Shown piece by piece: positions 4,918 through 10,105 of a stretch of DNA of 10,105 nt. Made by a program: the position numbers and the translations under genes. The notes below the pieces were generated by a model, which was not told the origin of the DNA, searched no databases, and was given only the letters and a program-made list of their open reading frames with translations. How positions within the stretch are numbered: position 1 is the first letter of the stretch; the number at the start of each line of letters is the position of its first letter. This DNA comes from JBEKJU01 sp050011095 (lineage in GTDB: Bacteria; Desulfobacterota; Syntrophorhabdia; Syntrophorhabdales; WCHB1-27), in the NCBI GenBank assembly GCA_050011095.1, contig JBEKJU010000162.1, positions 1 to 10,105 of the forward strand, read 5' to 3'.

Positions 4918-6150
4918 TCAAATGGTGCCCTTCGCTTTGAGGACCTTCAGGAGGGCGTTCGTCACGTCCGGATCGTAGAGGCCCTTGTGGCCGACGATCT
5001 CCTCCAGGGCGGCGGGCGTGCCGAGGGCGGGTCTGTACGGACGATGGGACGACATCGATTCCGCCACATCGGCGACCGCGAGTATCCGTGACTCCATCAT
5101 GATATCATCGCCCGCGATGCCGAGGGGGTATCCCGAGCCGTCGAGCCGCTCGTGGTGCTGGAACACGGCGGTTGCCACGGGCCAGGGGAAACGTATCTCC
5201 TTCAGGATGTCGTACCCTGCCTGGGCATGGGCCTTGATGAAGAGGAATTCGTACTCCGTGAGCCTGCTCGGCTTCGCGAGTATCTCGGCGGGGACGATGA
5301 TCTTCCCTATGTCGTGGAGCATCCCCATGACCTTGAGCCCCTCCAGCCGGTCCTCCGGAAAGTCAAGCTCGCCGGCCATAGCGCAGGCAAGCTCGCTCAC
5401 GCGCATCTGATGGCCAGCCGTGTAGGGGTCCCTCATCTCCACGGTGCGCGCGAGGGCGACGACCGTGCCGTTCAATGTCATCAGGAGGGCCTCGTTCGCC
5501 TTCCTTCGCTCCATGACCTCCTCTTCCAGGGAGCGGGTCTTCTCCCGTATCCGTTCTTCGAGGCGGTCATTGATCGACCGGAGTTCCCGCCTCGCGTCGC
5601 TCAGCTCATCGTTCCGGGAGAGGAGGTTTTCATACGTGGAGAACAGGAAATTGGCGACCTGCTGCGGGCTCGCGGAGACCCGCTGGGTCGTGCCCCCAGT
5701 CCTTATCTCGAACGGCTCGGCGCCGAATGCATGCGGTTGTGAGTCCCCGCCCGCGATAATGGAGCTGACCATGGAGAGGAGGAGGCTCTTGCTGTAGGGC
5801 TTCGTGAGGTAGTAGTCGGCGCCGCAGCTGAGGCCTTTTATGATGTCCTTCGGCTCGGAAAGCGAGGTGAGGAGGATCAGCGGGATATGGGCGAGCTTCT
5901 CGTCCGTCTTGACCACCTGGCAGAACTCGTAGCCGTCGAGCCGGGGCATCCCCACGTCGCTGATGATGAGGTCGGGCACGAACCCCATGAGCGCATACAA
6001 GCCCTCCAGGCCGTCCCCGGAGGCCGTGACGGAGTAGCCCTCGCCGCTGAGCATCTCGACGAGTCTTTGCGCCTGGGCCTTGCTGTCTTCGAGAATAAGG
6101 ATCTCTTTGTGACCTTTCACGGTGTGACCTTGGGAAAGCGCGTTATCCAT
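4918..6150 (-). CDS. Response regulator with C-terminal HD-GYP domain
   Basis: A 410-residue protein from the ATG at 6150. The receiver domain (about 15-130) has Glu21-Asp22, phosphoacceptor Asp65 in LIISDVGMPRLDGYEF, Thr95 and Lys117 in YYLTKPY. A charged helical linker, probably a coiled coil, covers about 174-224 (NDELSDARRELRSINDRLEE region). The HD-GYP domain (about 225-405) keeps His247 in DPYTAGHQMRVS, His279-Asp280 in MLHDIGKI, HHERLDGSGYP at 332-342 and AVADVAESM with Asp361. These are the metal ligands and the signature of c-di-GMP phosphodiesterases, so it probably lowers c-di-GMP when phosphorylated; activity is inferred. The start is uncertain. A TTG at 6237 would add 29 low-complexity residues (rich in P, G and R), and a GTG at 6120 with AAGG seven bases upstream would begin VKGHKEILILED, where the domain starts. 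No cognate kinase is adjacent. It has a sigma-28-like promoter candidate. Confidence 0.88.
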   Translation of the reverse strand: MDNALSQGHTVKGHKEILILEDSKAQAQRLVEMLSGEGYSVTASGDGLEGLYALMGFVPDLIISDVGMPRLDGYEFCQVVKTDEKLAHIPLILLTSLSEPKDIIKGLSCGADYYLTKPYSKSLLLSMVSSIIAGGDSQPHAFGAEPFEIRTGGTTQRVSASPQQVANFLFSTYENLLSRNDELSDARRELRSINDRLEERIREKTRSLEEEVMERRKANEALLMTLNGTVVALARTVEMRDPYTAGHQMRVSELACAMAGELDFPEDRLEGLKVMGMLHDIGKIIVPAEILAKPSRLTEYEFLFIKAHAQAGYDILKEIRFPWPVATAVFQHHERLDGSGYPLGIAGDDIMMESRILAVADVAESMSSHRPYRPALGTPAALEEIVGHKGLYDPDVTNALLKVLKAKGTI

Positions 6151-6463
6151 AGAGGACGTCCTGCTTTTCGCAAGGGGGGGCCGCGCCTGCGGGAATTCCC
6201 GGCCACCCTCGCCCGGCGTTCGCACCGGTACCGTCAAATTAGCCCCACCGACTGCTGGAGCACGGTCCGGCCGGTCTTTTTACTCTCAATGTTATCGAAA
6301 ACCCGCCGACAATACTTAAGAGCCGTGGAGCGCCGGGGAAGGGCACAATGGAGGCTCTGGGGTCCGGTTATTGCAAAAGATGGATAAGACCGGGCAGGCG
6401 CCGTACATGGGCGACGGAAGGCGCAAGGCCCGAAGGTTCCTATGGCTGCCCCAAGGAGGAAAA
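6151..6463. other. 313-base intergenic region between divergent HD-GYP and 67-aa ORF
   Basis: It contains the sigma-28-like promoter candidate of the HD-GYP gene. Translations on both strands are arginine-, proline- and serine-rich, without any recognisable family. The possible N-terminal extension of the HD-GYP gene (6151-6237) looks non-coding. I found no convincing promoter toward the small ORF on the plus strand. Confidence 0.5.
6292..6319 (-). promoter_or_regulatory. Sigma-28 (FliA)-like promoter for the HD-GYP regulator
   Basis: On the minus strand this reads TTAAG, then 15 bases, then TTCGATAA (consensus GCCGATAA, six of eight). It shares TTAAGTA-N15-CGAYAA exactly with the cheY-cheX promoter candidate. 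Transcription would start near 6284, upstream of all three possible start codons. Confidence 0.45.
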
Positions 6464-6667
6464 ATGGCGAGCCGCACCTTTTCATCACACGGTAACGACC
6501 GCACCGCTAACATAGTCCGGAAGACGGTCGCGGAAGACGGTCCCGAGGCCCGAGAGGAGGGCGAGCGGAAGACGATACAGGAGCTTGACCGCCTGCTCGC
6601 CCAGTTCGACAACTACTTTCCGGGCTTCACCCGGGCCGTCATGAAGCTGACGCGCCGTGGGCGCTGA
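6464..6667 (+). CDS. Small hypothetical protein (67 aa)
   Basis: I do not recognise this protein. The ATG at 6464 has a very good ribosome binding site, AAGGAGGA at 6453-6460, only four bases away from its core; this chooses it over the longer frame that opens at 6371. The product is highly charged and basic, with no signal peptide or membrane segment. The middle (EDGPEAREEGERKTIQELD) is acidic and helical, and the end is FPGFTRAVMKLTRRGR. QELDRLLAQFDNYF could be an amphipathic helix. It is followed ten bases later by repeat copy 4. It may be a real small protein, since the Shine-Dalgarno site is the best evidence, or a chance frame in GC-rich DNA. Confidence 0.45.
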   Translation: MASRTFSSHGNDRTANIVRKTVAEDGPEAREEGERKTIQELDRLLAQFDNYFPGFTRAVMKLTRRGR

Positions 6668-6676
6668 TCTTGACGG

Positions 6677-6768
6677 GCAATTATCGGGGCTAGCGTCGCC
6701 CCCTTCATCGGCGTAGCCGATGAAGCTTCCCCCTCATAAAAAGGAAGGGGCGGAGGCGAGAAAGGGCT
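6677..6768 (-). repeat. Intergenic hairpin repeat, copy 4
   Basis: On the minus strand it has the arm CTCGCCTCCGCCCCTTCC, then CTTTTTATGAGGGGGAAG, the core CTTCATCGGC-TAC-GCCGATGAAG (ten-base perfect stem, three-base loop), the right arm GGGGGCGACGCTAGCCCC and the tail GATAATTGC. It begins ten bases after the stop of the 67-aa ORF. Relative to the neighbouring gene's 3' end, it has the same orientation as copy 1 has to cheX. The core equals that of copy 2 but with the stem extended, because a CC became CT and restored pairing. Confidence 0.85.
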
Positions 6769-6824
6769 ATCGCTGACACAGCTGCTTCGTGGGTGCCCAT
6801 CGACACGCCGGTGCAACCTGAAAG

Positions 6825-6853
6825 TTGACGCGCAAGAGCGACAGGTATACATT
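6825..6853 (+). promoter_or_regulatory. Sigma-70 promoter candidate for the lipoprotein gene
   Basis: TTGACG at 6825-6830 is followed after 17 bases by TACATT (four of six), or after 15 bases by TATACA (four of six). Start of transcription would be near 6860, about 130 bases before the ATG. TTGAC and GTCAA (6854-6858) form an inverted repeat around the promoter that could be an operator. Confidence 0.45.
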
Positions 6854-6880
6854 GTCAAGAGAAATGTGCATCGCGAAGAT

Positions 6881-6898
6881 CCCGCTTGTCGAAGCGGG
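6881..6898 (+). promoter_or_regulatory. Leader hairpin in the lipoprotein 5' untranslated region
   Basis: CCCGCTT-GTCG-AAGCGGG is a perfect seven-base stem with a four-base loop, inside the presumed leader and about 20 bases from its 5' end. No T-run follows, so it is not a simple terminator. It could stabilise the transcript. Confidence 0.45.
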
Positions 6899-6950
6899 CG
6901 GCGTATGCGGCAGGGTGACGGCGCAATGCCGGCGGTCTGCATCGATCACA

Positions 6951-6980
6951 CCCCGGCCGACAACGTCCGGGGAAGGAGGA
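6951..6980 (+). promoter_or_regulatory. Hairpin abutting the lipoprotein ribosome binding site
   Basis: CCCCGG (6951-6956) pairs perfectly with CCGGGG (6967-6972), and the second arm overlaps the first two bases of the Shine-Dalgarno stretch GGAAGGAGGA (6971-6980). When formed, this stem stops at the edge of AAGGAGG. It may tune translation, but it leaves the core site free. Confidence 0.35.
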
Positions 6981-6988
6981 GTAGCACA

Positions 6989-7504
6989 ATGAACCGAAGG
7001 CGAGTTATTCCGTTATGTTTCGTTCTTGCCGCCCTTTGCGGGTGCGCAAGTCTTCCTACGGGCCCGAGCGTGACGGTGCTCCCCGCCCCAGGCAAGCCCT
7101 TCGAGGTATTCCAGGCTGACGATGCGGTTTGCAGACAATGGGCTCAAGCGCAGATCGGGGGGACGTCCCCTGGTGAGACCGCCAATCAGAGCGCTGCCGG
7201 CGGTGCCGTGATCGGTACGATAGTGGGGGCCGGACTGGGAGCGGCCATCGGCGCCGCCACGGGCAACGTGGGTGCCGGCGCTGCAATCGGCGGCGCCACC
7301 GGTCTCCTCGGTGGAGCATCCATAGGAGCCAACCAGGGCGCTCTTTCCGCCGGGGAACTCCAGAGACGGTACGATACTTCCTATCTGCAATGCATGTACA
7401 GCAAGGGAAACCAAGTACCGACTTACAGGCAGCCGCCGCGGGCCTATTATGCCCCGCCTCCGCCACCGGGCTATTACTATTACCCACCTCCCTATCCGAG
7501 GTAG
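6989..7504 (+). CDS. Glycine-zipper lipoprotein
   Basis: A 171-residue protein with a lipoprotein signal peptide: MNRRR, a hydrophobic core, then the lipobox LCGC with the lipidated Cys19. It should be anchored in the outer membrane or at the periplasmic face. Residues about 70-114 form a glycine zipper (AAGGAVIGTIVGAGLGAAIG and the following GAGAAIGGATGLLGGASIGA), which fits the Gly-zipper/YMGG families, whose members pack in or against membranes. Two further cysteines (Cys48, Cys135) flank the zipper and could form a disulfide. The tail is rich in Tyr and Pro (APPPPPGYYYYPPPYPR). The ATG has AAGGAGG nine bases upstream and fits the signal peptide; a frame opening at 6866 is ignored. The exact role is unknown; envelope structure or stress is inferred. 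The lipobox with Cys at -2 is slightly unusual. Downstream lies a perfect 19-base inverted repeat. Confidence 0.82.
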   Translation: MNRRRVIPLCFVLAALCGCASLPTGPSVTVLPAPGKPFEVFQADDAVCRQWAQAQIGGTSPGETANQSAAGGAVIGTIVGAGLGAAIGAATGNVGAGAAIGGATGLLGGASIGANQGALSAGELQRRYDTSYLQCMYSKGNQVPTYRQPPRAYYAPPPPPGYYYYPPPYPR

Positions 7505-7527
7505 GACGGAGCGTACGCAACAGTCAT

Positions 7528-7597
7528 ACCGGGGTTGCATTCAAAGGCGCCACCCACGTCTTCGGCGCGGGTATCAGGCTTTGAATGCAACCCCGGT
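7528..7597. repeat. Perfect 19-base inverted repeat (possible giant hairpin)
   Basis: The left arm ACCGGGGTTGCATTCAAAG (7528-7546) is the exact reverse complement of 7579-7597. The left arm continues into GCGCC (7547-7551), which can pair with GGCGC (7564-7568). The result is a 19-bp stem, a ten-base bulge on the right side (7569-7578) and a five-bp inner stem. It lies 24 bases after the lipoprotein stop. There is no T-run on either side, so it is not a typical intrinsic terminator. It might stabilise the 3' end of the mRNA or be a remnant of a small mobile element. Confidence 0.85.
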
Positions 7598-7694
7598 GTA
7601 GAAGCCGGGATTTGACCTATCGGACTTGCGCAGGACCATATCTTCGCTTTCTTCCTTGCAATCCCAGATTTTATCCGTCTGAAACAAAATAGAA

Positions 7695-7705
7695 TGTGTT
7701 ACAAT
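7695..7705 (+). promoter_or_regulatory. Extended -10 promoter candidate for cheB-cheR
   Basis: TGTTACAAT (7697-7705) fits the extended -10 pattern TGnTACAAT. The region 17 bases upstream (GTCTGA) is not a good -35, as is allowed for extended -10 promoters. Transcription would start near 7712, about 87 bases before the ATG. The area around it is locally AT-rich. Confidence 0.4.
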
Positions 7706-7798
7706 AATGCTGATTTCCCCGCCGTAGGTTGGTCAAGTAACGTGCGGCCGACCCGTTGCCGGCGACACCCGTGCGCATAATTTTTTGACGGAGGCTCT

Positions 7799-8101
7799 AT
7801 GGAACTGACTCCTAAGCCCGGAACCGACAGCCCTGGCAGACCCTTCCCCATCGTCGGCATAGGCGCCTCGGCGGGAGGCCTCGACTCCCTGGTGCGCTTC
7901 CTGTCGCCCCTGCCGGATGAATTCGGTTTCGCCCTTGTCTTCATGCAGCACCTGTCCCCGAGGCACAAGAGCCTCCTGCCGGAGCTGCTCTCAGGTAGCC
8001 GACGGCCTCAAAATCCTTCCCGGAAGGCTCTACCTCTGCCCCCCGGCGCAGGAGGTCAGGATCGAAAAGGGTATCTTCCGCGTGGTCTCCCTTTCCCGTA
8101 A
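7799..8101 (+). pseudogene. CheB methylesterase N-terminal part, broken by frameshift
   Basis: This is the beginning of a CheB-CheR-PAS fusion. FPIVGIGASAGGLDSLVRFL carries the catalytic Ser24 of methylesterase CheB, and VFMQHLSPRHKSLLPELLS carries His51. After residue 65 (about base 7993) the frame goes wrong: the rest (SRRPQNPSRKALPLPPGAGG and onward) does not resemble CheB and stops at 8101. The real protein continues in another frame at QVADGLKILPG, which starts at 7992. Compared with relatives, about eight residues between ELLS and QVADG are missing, so the cause looks like a small deletion (about 23 or 26 bases, a length of 2 modulo 3) rather than a single-base error. The ATG has GGAGG four bases upstream. 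As written the fragment cannot be a working esterase, because the catalytic Asp lies downstream. An assembly error cannot be excluded. Confidence 0.8.
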
Positions 8102-10105
8102 GCATATGCATCTCCCCATCGATGAGTTCTTCATCTCGCTTTCCGAGGATGCGGGTGAGCGGGCCATCGCCGTCATCTTCTCCGGCGCCGGAACAGACGG
8201 CGCCCGTGGCGTGAACGCCATAAGGACCGCGGGCGGGACCGTCTTCGTCCAGGACCCGCAGACGGCTGAAGTTTCCGCGATGCCCCTGGCGGCCCTCGGC
8301 ACGGGGCAGGTCGACGGAGTCCTTATCCCCGAGGAGATTGCCAGGGAGATACTGAAATTTCACACCTCCGGCATGGTCGCCCTGTCTTCCGAAAGCCTCG
8401 TCACTAGCGAGCACCTCGATCCCTTTTACCGCCTCATCTACGAGAAGACCGGATACCGCTTCAACCATTACAAGAAAAGCGTCGTATCCCGAAGGATCAA
8501 GAGGCGGATGTACCTGCACGGATTATCGTCGGTCAGCGCGTATCTTGAGATGATCGCGGCCAACGATGGAGAGGCCCGATTGCTCGCCTCCGACCTCATG
8601 ATAGGGGTGACCTCCTTTTTTCGTGACAAGCTCGCCTGGAAGGCCCTCCATCTGGAGGTGACGAGGATGCTTGTAGCCGGGGACGAAGCCTCACCCTTAA
8701 GGGTCTGGACCTCCGCCTGCGCAACTGGGGAAGAGGCCTACTCCATCGCCATGCTGCTCCAGCACGAGCTCGATATCGCCGGCAGGAAGAGGGAGATCCA
8801 GGTCTTCGCCACCGACGTGAACGACCAGGCCCTTGAGAAAGCCAGGGAGGGGACATACCCGGCGACCATAGCCGCGGACGTCCAGGCGGATTACATGGCC
8901 AAGTTCTTCACGCCCTCGGAAGACGGTCTCACGCTGACAATCAACAAGGAGATACGGCAGCTTGTCGTGTTCGCCAAACAGGATATCCTTACCGACCCTC
9001 CCTTCTCCCGCCTCGACCTCGTTATCTGCCGGAACCTCCTAATCTATCTCGAGCCCGACGCCCAGGAGAAATGCATCGCCCTCTTTCACTATGCCCTTAA
9101 AGATGGAGGGTATCTCTTTCTCGGAGGCGCCGAATCCCCCGGCAGGAACAACGCCCTCTTTGCCACGCTCGCCCATAAGAAGTGCCGCATCTACCGGAAG
9201 ATCGAGACAAAGGCATCCACGAGGACGCCCCTGGCCGTGCCCTTCGCCTCCGAGCATCTCCTGCTTCCGGTAAAGCAGCCATCGAGCCCGCGCCAATCGG
9301 CCGCCGCCTTCAGCCAGGAGGTCCTCCTTGAGGAATACGCGCCCGCGGCGGTGACAATCAACCAGAACTACGACATCCTCTACAATAACGGTCCCACGAG
9401 CAGGTACCTGCACCAGCCCCGCGGGACCCCCACGCTCAACCTGCTCGACCTCCTGCCCGAAAACGTGAGAAACAGGATCAGGGGCGGGATATACCGCGCG
9501 GCTCAGGAGATGAAGCCTGTCTCCGTCCGGGCGGGCATCCCGGACGACTCCGGGCGGACAAGGCAGGTGACCATCCGCGTCTCGAAACTGCGGGAGAACC
9601 TCTATCTCATCATATTCAGGGAGAAGGGCAGCCTGTCCAAGGAGCCTGATGCCGCATCCCCGGAGGCCGACATGGAAGAGATGGTGGTCCGCCAGCTCGA
9701 ACAGGAGCTTTCGACGACGCGGGACGACCTCCAGAGCCACATCGAGCAGCTGAAAAGCCTCAATGAAGAGCTTCATTCCTCCAATGAGGAGCTTCAGGCG
9801 GCGAATGAAGAGCTTGAGACCTCCAGGGAAGAGCTTCAGTCCCTCAACGAGGAGCTTACCACCGTCAACGCGCAGCTCCTGACAAAGATCGAGGACGAGG
9901 AAGCGACGAACAACGACCTCAACAACTTCCTCGCAAGCACGAACATCCCCACCATCTTCCTCGATCTCCGGTTCCGGGTCAAGCGATTTACCCCCGCCAT
10001 GTCGAGGCTCGTCAAGCTGCTTCCGGGCGACGTGGGGCGGCCCATCATCGACATGTCGCAGGAGCACCTCGGAGGCGACCTCGTGAGCGACGCCCAATCG
10101 GTCCT
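7992..10105 (+). CDS. CheB (C-terminal)-CheR-PAS chemotaxis fusion, right end cut by window
   Basis: Open to the window edge: 704 codons without a stop. Residues about 1-120 complete the CheB methylesterase, with catalytic Asp69 in SGAGTDGARG. Residues about 140-370 are a CheR methyltransferase: SLIYEKTG-like helix, GVTSFFRD, the SAM-binding SACATGEEAYSIAM near 241-254, FATDVNDQALEKAREGTYP and DLVICRNLLIYLEP. These add and remove methyl groups on receptor glutamates; here both activities sit in one polypeptide, as in known CheB-CheR-PAS proteins. A stalk of exact 21-base heptads (about residues 589-630) leads to a PAS domain (IPTIFLDLRFRVKRFTP) cut by the window. A histidine kinase domain may follow. 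In-frame start codons after the break (GTG 8082, ATG 8106) lack obvious ribosome sites, so independent translation is doubtful. No receptor gene is nearby. Confidence 0.85.
9756..9881 (+). repeat. Six 21-base heptad repeats in the CheB-CheR fusion
   Basis: Six consecutive seven-residue units read SLNEELH, SSNEELQ, AANEELE, TSREELQ, SLNEELT, TVNAQLL, with no break in register. This N-E-E-L heptad is the well-known parallel coiled-coil linker of CheB-CheR-PAS fusions and should join the methyltransferase to PAS as a dimeric rod. The DNA units keep GAAGAGCTT or GAGGAGCTT, so replication slippage could change linker length. Confidence 0.8.

Larger units (their letters stand above)
6668..6988. other. 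321-base intergenic region upstream of the lipoprotein gene
   Basis: It contains repeat copy 4 (6677-6768), a sigma-70 promoter candidate (6825-6853) and a leader with two clear hairpins before the lipoprotein gene. No gene is seen. The upstream extension of the lipoprotein frame to 6866 runs through the leader hairpins and gives residues unlike a signal sequence. Confidence 0.6.

Noticed and set aside
6151..6237. Extension of the HD-GYP protein to the TTG at 6237.
   Set aside because: The 29 extra residues are rich in Pro, Gly, Arg and Ser with no likeness to a receiver N-terminus. The ATG at 6150 or GTG at 6120 is more credible, although TTG cannot be wholly excluded.
1..6768. CRISPR array or tRNA-like structure for the repeats.
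   Set aside because: Copies are about 90 bases long, dispersed and in both orientations, with internal hairpins; there are no regular spacers, cas genes or cloverleaf.
7985..8000. Programmed ribosomal frameshift between the two halves of CheB.
   Set aside because: There is no slippery heptamer, and conserved residues are missing at the junction. A deletion explains both facts better.
9039..10097. Long 352-codon open frame on the minus strand.
   Set aside because: It is antisense to the CheB-CheR-PAS gene, where the plus-strand product has clear motifs. High-GC codon bias often opens the opposite strand. The product is not family-like.

Overview
The window looks like chromosomal DNA of a motile, chemotactic, Gram-negative bacterium with high GC. 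Most genes are GC-rich and use many AGG arginine codons and GGAGG-type ribosome binding sites. The gene content (CheX-type CheY phosphatase, HD-GYP response regulator, CheB-CheR-PAS fusion, stand-alone endonuclease Q, glycine-zipper lipoprotein) would fit a deltaproteobacterial (Thermodesulfobacteriota-like) lineage. That placement is inference and of low confidence. I saw no tRNA, rRNA, CRISPR array, transposase or phage gene.

Layout from left to right. Bases 111-997 (minus strand) hold a cheY-cheX pair, probably one operon, with a flagellar sigma-28-like promoter at 1128-1154. A GC-rich intergenic region follows, with a perfect TTGACA box and competing hairpins, and leads to an IclR-family regulator (1428-2210, plus). 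Two tandem copies of an intergenic repeat separate it from a PHP-domain endonuclease Q-type repair gene (2459-3757, plus), whose TATAAT box lies five bases before the ATG. Convergent to this is a PfkB-family sugar or nucleoside kinase (3773 to about 4666, minus). It is much less GC-rich than its neighbours and seems to start at a non-standard ATA codon behind a perfect Shine-Dalgarno sequence. Upstream of it is a response regulator with an HD-GYP domain (4918 to about 6150, minus); its promoter candidate (6292-6319) has the same architecture as that of cheY-cheX. On the plus strand come a 67-residue orphan ORF (6464-6667), a glycine-zipper lipoprotein (6989-7504), a long perfect inverted repeat (7528-7597), and a CheB-CheR-PAS signalling fusion that runs off the right edge. 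The fusion is broken by a frameshift near 7990.

How the genes fit together. Three loci (cheY-cheX, the HD-GYP regulator, cheB-cheR) concern chemotaxis or related phosphorelay and c-di-GMP signalling. The shared sigma-28-like boxes suggest that two of them belong to one motility regulon. The other genes (IclR regulator, EndoQ, kinase, lipoprotein) show no obvious link to them.

The most unusual material is not coding. It is a dispersed intergenic repeat with conserved arms and a variable central hairpin. Four clear copies and one possible degenerate copy occur here, and the hairpin stems differ in sequence but stay paired. I found no convincing new multi-gene system. The repeat family, the shared promoter pair, the ATA start and the perfect inverted repeat are the points most worth following.
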